Notes: a model not told the origin generated them from the sequence alone. DNA of 64,000 nucleotides from CAVTQY01 sp963736975 (GCA_963736975.1 CAVTQY010000001.1:1302001-1366000); one strand, 5' to 3'; numbered from the stretch's first letter, positions 1 to 8,639 are shown. Made by a program: numbers and translations.

Positions 1-190
1 GGCGGTTGCCGGCGATGTCCTCCCCGCCCGTCGGCGGCGGCTCGATGCGGATCACGTCGGCGCCCCAGTCCGCCAGATGTCGTACGCAGGTCGGGCCGGC
101 ACGCGCCAGCGTCAGATCGAGCACCGTCAGGCCGCTCAGCGGCAGGCGGGTCTCCGCCCGTAGGCTGCGATCGACAGGGCTTTCCGGCAT
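1..190 (-). CDS. Class III CoA-transferase (CaiB/BaiF family), N-terminal part only
   Basis: The gene starts at an ATG read on the minus strand from 190 and runs out of the window at position 1, so only about 63 residues are visible. After about 18 residues the protein reads LSGLTVLDLTLARAGPTC, then HLADWGADVIRIEPP. This is the usual opening of family III CoA transferases, where the first strand and helix lead to a V-I-(K/R)-(I/V)-E-x-P motif. Such enzymes move CoA between carboxylic acids through an aspartyl-CoA thioester, but the catalytic Asp lies outside the window. The substrate cannot be told. A second, complete family III member lies at 29699-30916. Confidence 0.85.
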   Translation of the reverse strand, partial: MPESPVDRSLRAETRLPLSGLTVLDLTLARAGPTCVRHLADWGADVIRIEPPPTGGEDIAGNR

Positions 191-398
191 CGGCTTCTCC
201 TTCTCGGGCGGATTGTCCGCCGCATTACCCGGCTGCTCAAGAGCGGGCACTCGGGGTCGGGTGGAACAAGCCCGGCGCCAGCATCCGAGCGTGATCGCTT
301 TGAGGCGGGCTCGTCGGAAAGTGTGAATGACGCGCACGTTTCGTCGGAATGGCGAAATGCTAGAGTGCCACTCCGTAAAACCGACAGGAGCCGCGGGG

Positions 399-1442
399 AT
401 GGCCAAGGGGTGGACTGTTTCGGCTGCACTGATCATCGCTGCTCTGAACGGACCGGCCGCCACTGCCGCTCCCTTCAGCGAACTGATTGATTTCGGAGAC
501 AGCCTCTCGGACGTGGGCAATGTTTATTGGGCGACAGGCGGTTATGAACCGCGGCCCCCCTACGCGGGCGGGCGGTTCAGCAACGGTCCGCTCTGGGTCG
601 AAGACCTTGCCACCCTGCTCGGAATCCCCAAGCCCAAGCCGGCGATCGCCAATCTGTTCGGCAACACGGATTTCGCGATCGCCGGCGCCCAGACCGGGAA
701 CACTTCCGTGCATGCAGCGAATTTCGGCGACTTGCCGACACAGCTCAGCTTGTTCCGCGTCGGGCATCCGTTCTTTGCACCTTCGCGCGCACTCTACACG
801 CTCTGGTTCGGCGCCGACGATTTGTTGTTCAGCGACATTGGCGCGGGCATTCAGCCGACCCCGATCGGCACCCCGCCGCCTTATGTCGTCAGCCAGGCGG
901 TAAACAATGAGCTCGGCCTGGTCACCTCCCTGGCGAGCCAGGGAGCCAGAAACTTCCTCGTCGTGGGCGTGCCCGACCTGGGCACGACACCACTGGTCCG
1001 CTCGGAAGGAAGCGCCATCATGGCGCAGGCGACTGGGCTCGCGGAGGATTACAACCAGGCACTCGTCAGCGGGCTCGCCGGTTTGTCTGCTTCCGGGCTT
1101 TCCATCCGGTACCTGGACTCGTTCGATCTGCTCGACAGCGCCGTGAACGACCCCGGCGCTTACGGCTTCACCGACGTCACGGACCCTTGCTGGAACGGCA
1201 ACTACACCGGCCAAGGCACGGAGTGCGCGTCGCCGGACAGCTATCTCTTCTGGGACACTTTGCACCCGACCGCGCGGGGCCACTTCCTGCTCGCCGAGGC
1301 GGCCTGCGCGGTCGAGGGCTATTGCACCCCGCCCGCCATTGCCGCGGCTGCTGATCCGGTCCCCGAACCCGGCACCGCCGCTCTCCTGCTGCTTCCGCTC
1401 GCGGGACTCGCCGCTGTGAGTCGGCGATTGTCCCAAGGCTAG
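399..1442 (+). CDS. Secreted GDSL/SGNH esterase with PEP-CTERM anchor
   Basis: The protein is 347 aa. The start at 399 is chosen because GACAGGAG lies 9 bases upstream and the product then begins with a typical signal peptide of about 24 residues (MAKGWTVSAALIIAALNG...). The mature part opens with LIDFGDSLSDVGN, the GDSL block I carrying the nucleophile Ser, and ends with a DTLHPT block that supplies the Asp-His of the triad. The last 25 residues are VPEPGTAALLLLP, a hydrophobic stretch and SRR, which is a PEP-CTERM signal read by exosortase. It is therefore probably an esterase or lipase sorted to the cell surface or exopolysaccharide. The substrate is unknown. No exosortase gene is in the window. 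Confidence 0.88.
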   Translation: MAKGWTVSAALIIAALNGPAATAAPFSELIDFGDSLSDVGNVYWATGGYEPRPPYAGGRFSNGPLWVEDLATLLGIPKPKPAIANLFGNTDFAIAGAQTGNTSVHAANFGDLPTQLSLFRVGHPFFAPSRALYTLWFGADDLLFSDIGAGIQPTPIGTPPPYVVSQAVNNELGLVTSLASQGARNFLVVGVPDLGTTPLVRSEGSAIMAQATGLAEDYNQALVSGLAGLSASGLSIRYLDSFDLLDSAVNDPGAYGFTDVTDPCWNGNYTGQGTECASPDSYLFWDTLHPTARGHFLLAEAACAVEGYCTPPAIAAAADPVPEPGTAALLLLPLAGLAAVSRRLSQG

Positions 1443-1522
1443 GCGGCACTCATCGGTAAGCGTGGTCACCGCCCGCGCGCGCCAATCATGCGCGGCTCGC
1501 AAGAACGTCCGGCCTGGCCTAG

Positions 1523-2683
1523 ATGTTCGACATGGACCTCATCGGCATTCCCGGCTCCCGCATCGTCGAGGTGGGCCGGCTCGCTTTCGCGACACCGGAC
1601 GTGGATTTTCTCTGTTTCGGTGAATCCGACCAGCCCAGTCCGCACTCGGCGCGAGAAGCCGCCGGCACGGCACTGCAGGCCGGCCACACGCGATATCCCG
1701 ATGTGCGCGGGCTTCCGGAACTGCGCCACACGCTCGCCGACTATCTGACCCGCTTGCACGCCCGACCCGTGTCCGAGCAGCGCGTCCAGATCACCGCCTC
1801 CGGCATGGCCGCGGTCGCCGTCGCTCTGGCCGCGACCGTCCGGCCGGGCCAGCGCGTCGTCATCCACAGCCCCGCCTGGCCGAATGTCGGCAACGCCGCC
1901 CGGCTGCGCGGCGCGGAGCTTGTGGAGTTCCCGCTCACCCAACTGCCCGAAGGCGAGTTTCGCCTCGACCTGGACCGGCTCGACACCGCGCTCGACGGTG
2001 CCCGCGTTTTCATCCTGAACTCGCCCAACAACCCCACCGGCTGGACCGCGACACAGGCGGAGCTGGCCGCCATTCTGGACCTGTGCCGCCGTCACGGCGT
2101 CTGGCTGATCTCGGACGAGGTGTATTCGCGTCTCGTCTATGGCGGAGCCGAAACGGCGCCGTCGCTGCTCGACATCGCCGAGCCGAACGACCGCGTGATC
2201 GTCTGCAACAGTTTCTCCAAGACCTGGGTCATGACCGGATGGCGTCTCGGCTGGCTGGTCGTGCCGGAAGGCACGCGAGATACCGTCTCCGAACTGGTGG
2301 AAGTGATGCACTCCGGCGTGGCGCCGTTTATCCAATATGCCGGGCTGGCCGCAGTGCGCGACACCGATACTGTCGCTGCTTTCCGCGCCCATTGCGAGCG
2401 CGGCCGCGAACTCGCCGGCGAAGCGCTGGCCGGGCTGAACGGCGTGCGATATAGCGCTCCGGTCGGCGCCTTCTACGCGTTCCTCGGCGTTGACGGCGTC
2501 ACCGACAGCCTCGGGCTGGCGAAACGGCTCGTCGTGGACCATCGTGTGGCAGTCGCGCCTGGGGTGGCATTCGGCGATGCCGGGGAGGGTCATTTGCGGC
2601 TTTGCTTCGCCCAATCGGAGCCGGTGATGACGCGGGCGATGGAGCGCCTGCGCACCGGGCTCCGCGTCGCGACGGAGCGATGA
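1523..2683 (+). CDS. Class I/II PLP-dependent aminotransferase
   Basis: The protein is 386 aa, normal for fold-type I aspartate-aminotransferase-like enzymes. Visible landmarks are NSPNNPTGW near residue 166, SDEVYSRLVYGG near 197 and SFSKTWVMTGWRLGW, whose Lys at about 233 should form the Schiff base with PLP. The Arg of WRLGW is the usual phosphate contact. It probably transfers an amino group between an amino acid and a 2-oxoacid in the cytoplasm. The true substrate cannot be read from the sequence. The stop codon overlaps the start region of the threonine aldolase downstream, so the two are probably co-transcribed and may act on related hydroxy-amino acids. A Met at 1532 is an alternative start. 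Confidence 0.85.
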   Translation: MFDMDLIGIPGSRIVEVGRLAFATPDVDFLCFGESDQPSPHSAREAAGTALQAGHTRYPDVRGLPELRHTLADYLTRLHARPVSEQRVQITASGMAAVAVALAATVRPGQRVVIHSPAWPNVGNAARLRGAELVEFPLTQLPEGEFRLDLDRLDTALDGARVFILNSPNNPTGWTATQAELAAILDLCRRHGVWLISDEVYSRLVYGGAETAPSLLDIAEPNDRVIVCNSFSKTWVMTGWRLGWLVVPEGTRDTVSELVEVMHSGVAPFIQYAGLAAVRDTDTVAAFRAHCERGRELAGEALAGLNGVRYSAPVGAFYAFLGVDGVTDSLGLAKRLVVDHRVAVAPGVAFGDAGEGHLRLCFAQSEPVMTRAMERLRTGLRVATER

Positions 2684-2685
2684 TC

Positions 2686-3753
2686 ATGAGTTATGAACCG
2701 GCACGGTTCAACGCCTCGATCCCGGTCCGCGTCAACCTGTCGTCCGATACGCAAACCAAACCGTCAGCCGCGATGAAAGCCGCAATGATGGAAGCCGAGG
2801 TCGGCGACGAGCAGGTCGGCTCCGACCCAACGATCTGGGCCCTGTGCGACCGCGTGGCGGCGCTGCTCGGCAAGCAGACGGCGATGTTCCTGCCCACCGG
2901 TACCATGTGCAACCAGATCGCCATTGCCACGCATTGCCGGCCCGCCGACGAAATACTGGCGCATGAAACCGCCCATATCCTGTCCAGTGAAGCCGGCGCG
3001 CAGAGCGCCATCACCCGCGTCCGGGTGCACGGCCTGCCCGGGCCGCACGGACAGTTCAGCGTCGCCGCCTTGAAGGCAGCGCTCAACCATCCCAGCCGCT
3101 ACTCGCCGCCGCAGCGCCTCGTCGCGGTGGAGCAGACCGCCAACCGCGGTGGCGGGTCCTGCTGGCCGGCAGCGGCGCTGCGCGCCGTGGCCGACTGTGC
3201 GCACGCACATGGGCTGGCGACGCATATGGACGGCGCGCGGCTGCTCAACGCCGCGGTCGCGCTCAGCGTCCCGGCGGCCGAACTGGCGAACGGCTACGAC
3301 AGTGTCTGGCTCGATTTTACCAAGGGGCTGGGCGCGCCACTCGGCGCTGTATTGTGCGGCTCCAAAGAGTTCATCGGTACGGCGTGGCGCTGGAAGCAGC
3401 GGCTCGGAGGCGCGCTGCGCCAGGGTGGCATCTGCGCCGCCGCTTGTCTCTATGCGCTGGACCACAACATCGGGCGCTTGGCCAATGACCACGCCAACGC
3501 CCGGCGGCTGGCCGACGGCATCGCCCGCATCCCCGGTCTCAAGACAGAAACACCTGAAACCAATCTGGTTTTTTTCGATACCTCCGGCACTGGTCTCGCC
3601 GCTGACGCCTTCGCCGCACGCCTGCGGACGCAAGGCGTCCTTATCTCGACCTCGGGCCCCTACCGAGGCCGCGCCTGCCTGCATCTCGACGTCAGCCCCG
3701 CCGACGTCGATCAGGCCCTCGCAGCAATGAGAGACGCCAGCCTCGCCCGGTGA
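2686..3753 (+). CDS. ltaE: Low-specificity L-threonine aldolase / beta-hydroxy-amino-acid lyase
   Basis: The protein is 355 aa. It shows the family's NLSSDTQTKPS opening, VGDEQVGSDPT, the HMDGARLLNAAV block whose Asp binds the PLP ring nitrogen, and DFTKGLGAPLGAV with the PLP Lys at about 213. These enzymes cleave L-threonine or L-allo-threonine to glycine and acetaldehyde, often with broad tolerance for other beta-hydroxy amino acids. ATG 2686 is preferred because GGAG lies 8 bases upstream. An ATG at 2680 sits too close to that site. The gene follows the aminotransferase with almost no gap. The symbol reflects family membership, not proven specificity. Confidence 0.85.
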   Translation: MSYEPARFNASIPVRVNLSSDTQTKPSAAMKAAMMEAEVGDEQVGSDPTIWALCDRVAALLGKQTAMFLPTGTMCNQIAIATHCRPADEILAHETAHILSSEAGAQSAITRVRVHGLPGPHGQFSVAALKAALNHPSRYSPPQRLVAVEQTANRGGGSCWPAAALRAVADCAHAHGLATHMDGARLLNAAVALSVPAAELANGYDSVWLDFTKGLGAPLGAVLCGSKEFIGTAWRWKQRLGGALRQGGICAAACLYALDHNIGRLANDHANARRLADGIARIPGLKTETPETNLVFFDTSGTGLAADAFAARLRTQGVLISTSGPYRGRACLHLDVSPADVDQALAAMRDASLAR

Positions 3754-3764
3754 TACCCACCTGC

Positions 3765-3789
3765 ACCTCTCCCGCTGCGCGGGAGAGGT
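3765..3789. terminator. Perfect hairpin between convergent genes
   Basis: ACCTCTCCCGC and GCGGGAGAGGT form an 11-bp perfect stem with a 3-base loop. It lies 12 bases after the threonine aldolase stop and before the end of the convergent YXWGXW gene. No U-run follows on either strand, so it may be a bidirectional hairpin terminator or one copy of a dispersed palindromic repeat. The adjoining TCGCCGTGGAGCGGGCGAG has the look of such repeats in related genomes (from memory). Confidence 0.5.
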
Positions 3790-3816
3790 CGCCGTGGAGC
3801 GGGCGAGTGAGAGGCC

Positions 3817-4194
3817 CTACGCCCAGTGGCCGGCCACCCATACCCACGTACCCGCGCTCGTCTCCTGCCACTGGCCCGGCACCCAGGTAGTCCCGCCCGG
3901 CGGCGGCGACACGTAACGGCCGGTGATCCAGCTCCACGGACTGGCGGGCACCCCGGTATAGGCCCAGTGGCCCGGCTGCCAGACGACCGGACCGCTTCCA
4001 GGCGGGGGCGGCGGCACCAACTCGGATTCCGGCGGCGGCGGCGGCGAGGGCGCCGTCATGACAGTCGCCACCCGCGCCTGTGTCGGCGGCGTGACGTACA
4101 CGGTAGAACTCTGCGGCGGCGGCGCCTCGTTGACGCAGGCGCCAAGCGCCAGCGCCAACGGCAGCACGAACACCGCGTGATGCGTGCGGATCAT
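3817..4194 (-). CDS. YXWGXW-repeat lipoprotein (first of a tandem pair)
   Basis: Read from ATG 4194, the protein is 125 aa. It begins with a lipoprotein signal (MIRTHHAVFVLPLALALGAC) whose LALGAC box puts the lipidated Cys at about residue 20. A Pro-rich linker follows, then three aromatic repeats: VWQPGHWAYTG, WSWITGRYVSPP and WVPGQWQETSAGTWVWVAGHWA. These W-x-P-G-x-W units define the YXWGXW/BcpO-related family of small envelope proteins, whose function is unknown. It follows a close relative at 4226-4546 with a 31-base gap, so the pair probably arose by duplication and shares a transcript. Confidence 0.82.
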   Translation of the reverse strand: MIRTHHAVFVLPLALALGACVNEAPPPQSSTVYVTPPTQARVATVMTAPSPPPPPESELVPPPPPGSGPVVWQPGHWAYTGVPASPWSWITGRYVSPPPGGTTWVPGQWQETSAGTWVWVAGHWA

Positions 4195-4225
4195 ATGATT
4201 TTCCCCCGGGGGTGACGACGCCGGG

Positions 4226-4546
4226 TCAGCCGGCCCAGTGACCAGCCACCCACACATAGCCGCCCGTACCCGCTTCCCAGTGGCCGGGAACCCAGGCCGC
4301 GCTCGGGGCGGGACGCGACATATATTGGCCCGGCGTCCAGTCCCAGTTGGCGCCGTTCCAGCTCCAATGCCCGGGCGTCCACACATCGACAGGCGCGGGC
4401 GGCGGCGGCGGCGTCTCGACCTGCGGCGGCGGCGGTGCGGTCGGCGCCACGACCACGGTCTGGGCGACGGCACCTCCGGCCAGCATCAGGCAGGCGCCGG
4501 CGATCGCGAACGCGGGGAACGAGCCGGTGAGATGTCGAGCAGGCAT
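4226..4546 (-). CDS. YXWGXW-repeat exported protein (second of the pair)
   Basis: The protein is 106 aa from ATG 4546, which has AAGGAG about 6 bases upstream. It has a signal peptide (MPARHLTGSFPAFAIAGAC...GGAVAQ) without a clear lipobox at the cleavage site, a Pro-rich stretch, then VWTPGHWSWNG, WDWTPGQYMSRP and WVPGHWEAGTGGYVWVAGHWAG. The repeats match those of the neighbouring lipoprotein closely, especially the final YVWVAGHWA block. One member of the pair thus looks membrane-anchored and the other soluble or differently sorted. Function unknown. Confidence 0.82.
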   Translation of the reverse strand: MPARHLTGSFPAFAIAGACLMLAGGAVAQTVVVAPTAPPPPQVETPPPPPAPVDVWTPGHWSWNGANWDWTPGQYMSRPAPSAAWVPGHWEAGTGGYVWVAGHWAG

Positions 4547-4707
4547 CTTCGTCTCCTTCAAAACTCGATGGGTGAAACCAACCCGGAAACGTGCAGTTTC
4601 CGCGTTCCTGATGAAGGGACAGATTGGGGCAGCAATGCGGAGCCGGAAGGTTTCTTTACCGGCAACACCGCTGACATTGGCGTGAGATTATGCGCGCGAA
4701 GGTGAAG

Positions 4708-5094
4708 TCAAAAAGTCTTGAATGATACTTGTCCGCGCGGGTAGGGCGAACGCAACAGCTCGCGCACCGATAATCTCACCAATCCCGAAGGCTCGTTGAG
4801 GATCACCAGCGCCTCCGGCCAGTGATCGAGGATCAGCTCGCGACAGGCGCCGCACGGCGATACTACCGCCATCTCCCGATTGGTCTCGTCCGGCTTGGGG
4901 TGGCGTACCGCAACCACCGTGTCCACCGTACCATCGCCTTCGAGCAAGGCGCGGCCGAGCGCGATGGGCTCGGCGCAGATGGACAAGCGGCCGACATTGG
5001 CGCCCAGATGGATGCCGGTCCAGATGCGCCCGTCGCGCCCGCGCACCGCCGCCGCTACGGTGTGCCAGAACGGCCGGTAATGCCGCGCCAGCAC
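4708..5094 (-). CDS. Cytidine deaminase-like zinc enzyme, start uncertain
   Basis: The visible protein (128 aa from GTG 5094) carries the zinc signature of the cytidine deaminase superfamily: CAEPIALG, with a Zn ligand Cys and the catalytic Glu, then SPCGACREL with the other two Cys ligands. It most resembles the small blasticidin-S/cytidine deaminase branch, which hydrolyses the cytosine ring amine. The reading frame stays open upstream of GTG 5094 (residues QDADHALIAAAND would continue the first helix), but no ATG, GTG or TTG precedes it in frame before the stop inside recA. Either GTG 5094 or a CTG near 5118-5124 is used. It lies directly downstream of recA on the same strand. Confidence 0.75.
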   Translation of the reverse strand: MLARHYRPFWHTVAAAVRGRDGRIWTGIHLGANVGRLSICAEPIALGRALLEGDGTVDTVVAVRHPKPDETNREMAVVSPCGACRELILDHWPEALVILNEPSGLVRLSVRELLRSPYPRGQVSFKTF

Positions 5095-5158
5095 GTCGTT
5101 GGCCGCTGCGATCAGCGCATGGTCGGCGTCTTGCAGTGGCAGCGGGACCGGTGCGCGC

Positions 5159-6196
5159 CTACTCAGCCGCCTCGGCCTCCTCGGCCTCGTCCGCGGCTAG
5201 CATGGCGTTGGCCACTACGCCCGACTGCTCGCGGACCTTGCGCTCGATCGCTTCCGCCACGTCCTTGTGGTCGCGCAGGAACTGCTTGGCGTTCTCCCGC
5301 CCCTGCCCGATCCGCTGGCTGTCGTAGCTGAACCATGCGCCGGATTTCTCCACCACCCCGGCCTTCGCGCCCAGATCGAGCAATTCGCCCACCTTGCTGA
5401 TGCCTTCGCCGTACATGATGTCAAACTCCACCTGCCGGAACGGCGGAGCAAGCTTGTTCTTTACCACCTTGACGCGGGTCTGGTTCCCCACCGTCTCCTC
5501 ACGCTCCTTGATCTGTCCGATACGGCGGATCTCCATGCGGATCGAGGCGTAGAACTTCAGGGCGTTGCCGCCCGTGGTGGTCTCCGGGTTACCGAACATG
5601 ACGCCGATCTTCATGCGTATCTGATTGAGGAAGATCAGCATGGTGTTGGAGCGCGACACGCTGCCGGTGATCTTGCGCAGCGCCTGGCTCATGAGCCGCG
5701 CATGCAGCCCCATGTGGCTGTCGCCCATCTCGCCTTCCAGCTCGGCCCGCGGCACCAGAGCGGCGACGCTGTCCACCACCAGCACGTCGATCGCCCCCGA
5801 CCGAACCAGCGTATCGGCGATCTCCAGCGCCTGCTCGCCGGCGTCAGGCTGGCTGATCAGCAGGTTATCGACATCGACACCCAGCTTGCGCGCATATATC
5901 GGATCGAGCGCATGCTCCGCGTCGATGAAGGCGCAGGTGCCGCCACGCCTTTGTGCCTCGGCGATCGCATGCAAGGCGAGCGTGGTCTTGCCCGAGCTTT
6001 CGGGGCCGTAGATCTCGACGATGCGTCCTCGTGGCAGGCCGCCGATGCCGAGGGCGAGATCCAGCCCGAGCGAGCCCGAGGGAATGACCTCGATCTGCTC
6101 ATCGCCGCCGCGGGCACCCATGCGCATGATCGAGCCTTTGCCGAACGCCCGCTCGATCTGCGCCATCGCGGCATCGAGCGCCTTGTTCTTTTCCAT
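5159..6196 (-). CDS. recA: RecA recombinase
   Basis: The protein is 345 aa, the normal RecA length, from ATG 6196 (MEKNKALDAAMAQIERAFGKG). It shows Walker A GPESSGKTT near residue 67, the Walker B region VLVVDSVAAL, the L1/L2 loop segments around LMSQALRKITGSVSRSNT and FLNQIRMKIGVMFGNPET, and a short acidic tail (EEAEEAEAAE). RecA forms filaments on single-stranded DNA, drives strand exchange and triggers LexA self-cleavage. It stands alone behind a leader of about 190 bases that holds a LexA-type box (6386-6400). An upstream in-frame extension to 6247 is not conserved in the family and is rejected. Confidence 0.98.
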   Translation of the reverse strand: MEKNKALDAAMAQIERAFGKGSIMRMGARGGDEQIEVIPSGSLGLDLALGIGGLPRGRIVEIYGPESSGKTTLALHAIAEAQRRGGTCAFIDAEHALDPIYARKLGVDVDNLLISQPDAGEQALEIADTLVRSGAIDVLVVDSVAALVPRAELEGEMGDSHMGLHARLMSQALRKITGSVSRSNTMLIFLNQIRMKIGVMFGNPETTTGGNALKFYASIRMEIRRIGQIKEREETVGNQTRVKVVKNKLAPPFRQVEFDIMYGEGISKVGELLDLGAKAGVVEKSGAWFSYDSQRIGQGRENAKQFLRDHKDVAEAIERKVREQSGVVANAMLAADEAEEAEAAE

Positions 6197-6385
6197 CCTG
6201 GAAAGTCCTTCTCTCTGTGACTCGGTGCTGCGAGCTTTACAACCCATCGTTCAATGGACGGCGATAAACTCGCGCTATGATTGCAGACCTTTTGCGGACC
6301 CGCAAGCGAACATCATGGCAACTTCGCCTCGCCATCCGGTAGATACAGTCTTAACCATTCGTATCCTGCCTGTTCCCCAGAAGGA

Positions 6386-6400
6386 GAACATTGCCGGAAC
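6386..6400 (-). promoter_or_regulatory. LexA (SOS) box upstream of recA
   Basis: GAAC-ATTGCCG-GAAC on the plus strand reads GTTC-N7-GTTC towards recA. This is the direct-repeat SOS operator known from Rhodobacter, Sinorhizobium and other alphaproteobacteria. It lies about 190 bases before the recA start and 36 bases after the end of the upstream kinase gene. It also overlaps a TGTTC-N10-GAACA inverted repeat at 6371-6390. Confidence 0.7.
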
Positions 6401-6435
6401 CAGCCCAATTCGGCCAGCAAATTCATGCCCCAAAT

Positions 6436-7575
6436 TCATACATCGAGTCGCGCCGCCGCAAGCCGCGCCGCCAGCTCGAGCAAAGCCGCAGCACGGAACG
6501 GCTTGGCCAGCCACACGACGTCACGCAGGTCCGATGGCCGGAGGGATTCCGTGTGGCCGGACATGAGGATTGCAGGCAGCCCGGGACAGAGACGCCGCGC
6601 GGCGCGAACCACCGCCGGACCGTCGAGGCCGGGAAGCGCTACGTCGCAGACCAACAAAGCGGGAGGATCGGCCGGAGCCGAGCGCAGACTATCGAGAGCG
6701 GCTTTCGCATCCGCCGCCGCCGTTACGTGCCAGCCACCCCCGGTCAGCAGCCGCGTCTGCAATCGCCGGAGCGCCGGCTCGTCCTCCACTAACAGGATAC
6801 CAGGCATTCTCTCGGTCTTCGGTTGTGAGGCAAGCTTGACGGCCGGAACTTCATCGCAGGAGGGCAGATAGAACCGGACCATGGTCCCCTGCCCTTGCCG
6901 GCTGGCGATCGTGAGCGCCCCGGCGTGACGCAGCGCCGTCTCTCGCGCGGCCGGCACGCCCAGTCCGCTGCCGCGTGTCTTGCCCTTCGTGGTAAAGAAG
7001 GGCTCGCAGACCCGTCTCAGCAATGCGGCCGGGATGCCAGTGCCGGTGTCGCGCAGTTCGATCATCACGTAAGGCCCCGCCGGTACCGGCGCCGGTTGCG
7101 CTCGCAACGGCTTTGTCAGCACGACCGGGCGCGTGCGCAACCTGAGTTCGCCGCCACGAGGCATGGCGTCACGAGCGTTGACGGTCAAATTGCGCAGCGC
7201 CCCGTGTAGATCGTCGAGATCGAGCAGCACCTGTCGATCGCCGCTTTCGAGTGCCACCTCGACCCTCACCGACGGCCCGGCAAGCCGGCGAAGACCGGGC
7301 ACGCTCGCCGCCACCGCCGAATCAAGCCGCATCCGCACCAATTTGGGCGGCGGAGCATCGGTGGACAACAGCCGGCGGACCATAGCGCCGCCGTGTTCGG
7401 CGGCGAGCCGGATTCGGCGCAACTCCGCCCGAACGTCCCCATCGCTCGGCTGGCATGAAAGCGCGGCATCGGCCAAAGCCGTGATCTCGGCCAGCAGGTT
7501 ATTGAAATCGTGTGCGAGGCCGGCCGCCCGCGCCCCGACGGTGTCGAGCCGAGCTGATTTGGCCGATCCGCTCAC
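6436..7575 (-). CDS. CckA-like soluble hybrid histidine kinase
   Basis: The protein is 379 aa from a GTG whose GTGA overlaps the flhB stop. It has no sensor or membrane segment: the H-box GLAHDFNNLL with His22 stands at the very N-terminus. The N-box LTVNARDAMPRGG, the G1 box DTGTGIP, the F-box EPFFTTKG and G2 GSGLGV follow, then a receiver domain from about residue 260 (LLVEDEPALRRL, phospho-acceptor in CDVALPGLDG, Lys in LAKPF). The core resembles CckA, the kinase that feeds phosphate to ChpT and CtrA, but PAS and membrane parts are missing. Translational coupling to flhB suggests a role in flagellar assembly or motility control. Confidence 0.85.
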   Translation of the reverse strand: MSGSAKSARLDTVGARAAGLAHDFNNLLAEITALADAALSCQPSDGDVRAELRRIRLAAEHGGAMVRRLLSTDAPPPKLVRMRLDSAVAASVPGLRRLAGPSVRVEVALESGDRQVLLDLDDLHGALRNLTVNARDAMPRGGELRLRTRPVVLTKPLRAQPAPVPAGPYVMIELRDTGTGIPAALLRRVCEPFFTTKGKTRGSGLGVPAARETALRHAGALTIASRQGQGTMVRFYLPSCDEVPAVKLASQPKTERMPGILLVEDEPALRRLQTRLLTGGGWHVTAAADAKAALDSLRSAPADPPALLVCDVALPGLDGPAVVRAARRLCPGLPAILMSGHTESLRPSDLRDVVWLAKPFRAAALLELAARLAAARLDV

Positions 7576-8633
7576 CGCACCCCAGATATCGCCGCACGGC
7601 CACGCAGCCGCCAGACATAGGCGATGATCTCCGCCACCGCTTTGTAGTGCTCGGGCGGGATGTCGGTGTCCAGTTCCAGCGGATAGAGCGCGCGCGCCAA
7701 GGGCGGGTTGGCCACGATCGGCACCGCATGATGCTTCGCCACCTCGCGAATGCGCTCCGCCATCGAGTCCACTCCCTTCGCCACCAGCCGGGGCGCCGCG
7801 TTGCTGGCCCGATCATAGGCCAGCGCGACAGCGTAGTGCGTCGGGTTAGTGACGACGACGGTCGCTTTCGGCACCGCGGCCATCATGCGCCGGCGCGCCC
7901 GCCCTTGGCGGATTCGCCGGATCCTGGCTTTGATCTTCGGATCGCCCTCGGTTTCCTTTTGTTCGTCGCGGACGTCCTGACGCGTCATGCGCAAGCTGTC
8001 GGCGTGCCGCAGCCGTGTCCATAACACGTCGAGCGTGGTGATCGCTGCCTGGACCCCAAGCACGGCCCACACCACGTGCAGCGCGCCGGCCGCAGCCCTT
8101 GCGGGCAGCAGGCGCAAATCCGTAAGCGACAACGCCCCGAGCGTCCCGATATCGGCGGCGAGCGCATGCCACAGCACAATCGCAACTGCCGCCAGCTTGG
8201 CGAGCGACTTGCCGGCCTCGATGATGCTGTCACGGCTGAACAGCCGCGCGAGGCCCCTGGCCGGGTTGATCCGCTGCAGGTCCGGCGCCAGCGGGGCGGC
8301 GCTGATCAGGAACCCGGTCTGCAGGAACACAGCCGCGGCACCCGCCAACAAGGGCGCCAGCATCAGCGGGAGGGCCGCATGCAGCCCGGCAAGGCCGGCT
8401 AGCTGGAGTGCCTCCCCATCGGACCGATCGGGCTGCTGGAGCAGGCTGGCAAGCTGATGGGCCAAGCCGGAAATCAGCCCCGGCCCCGACCAGGCCAGGA
8501 CAAGTCCACCCGCGCCAAGCGCGGCGAGCACCGGCAATTCGCGCGATACAGGCGCCTGTCCGGCCTCGCGCGCCCGCTGCAAGCGCCGCGGAGTAGCGGC
8601 TTCCGTGCGATCGCCGCCGGGACCCTCAGCCAT
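7572..8633 (-). CDS. flhB: Flagellar export gate protein FlhB
   Basis: The protein is 353 aa from ATG 8633. The N-terminal part has the four membrane segments of FlhB, beginning with the typical DRTEAATPRRLQRAREAGQ. The cytoplasmic part carries TNPTHYAVAL, where family members cleave themselves between Asn and Pro to switch export from rod/hook to filament substrates. It works with FlhA, FliP, FliQ and FliR in the flagellar type III export gate. It follows fliR with a 6-base gap and overlaps the kinase downstream. A C-terminal RLRGRAAISGVR tail extends a little past the conserved core. Confidence 0.95.
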   Translation of the reverse strand: MAEGPGGDRTEAATPRRLQRAREAGQAPVSRELPVLAALGAGGLVLAWSGPGLISGLAHQLASLLQQPDRSDGEALQLAGLAGLHAALPLMLAPLLAGAAAVFLQTGFLISAAPLAPDLQRINPARGLARLFSRDSIIEAGKSLAKLAAVAIVLWHALAADIGTLGALSLTDLRLLPARAAAGALHVVWAVLGVQAAITTLDVLWTRLRHADSLRMTRQDVRDEQKETEGDPKIKARIRRIRQGRARRRMMAAVPKATVVVTNPTHYAVALAYDRASNAAPRLVAKGVDSMAERIREVAKHHAVPIVANPPLARALYPLELDTDIPPEHYKAVAEIIAYVWRLRGRAAISGVR

Positions 8634-8639
8634 CGCCGG

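Noticed and set aside
360..1502. Long minus-strand frame antisense to the GDSL gene
   Set aside because: It is the G+C-bias mirror of a real gene and has Arg/Gly-rich composition without family motifs. The same holds for many other long antisense frames in the window.
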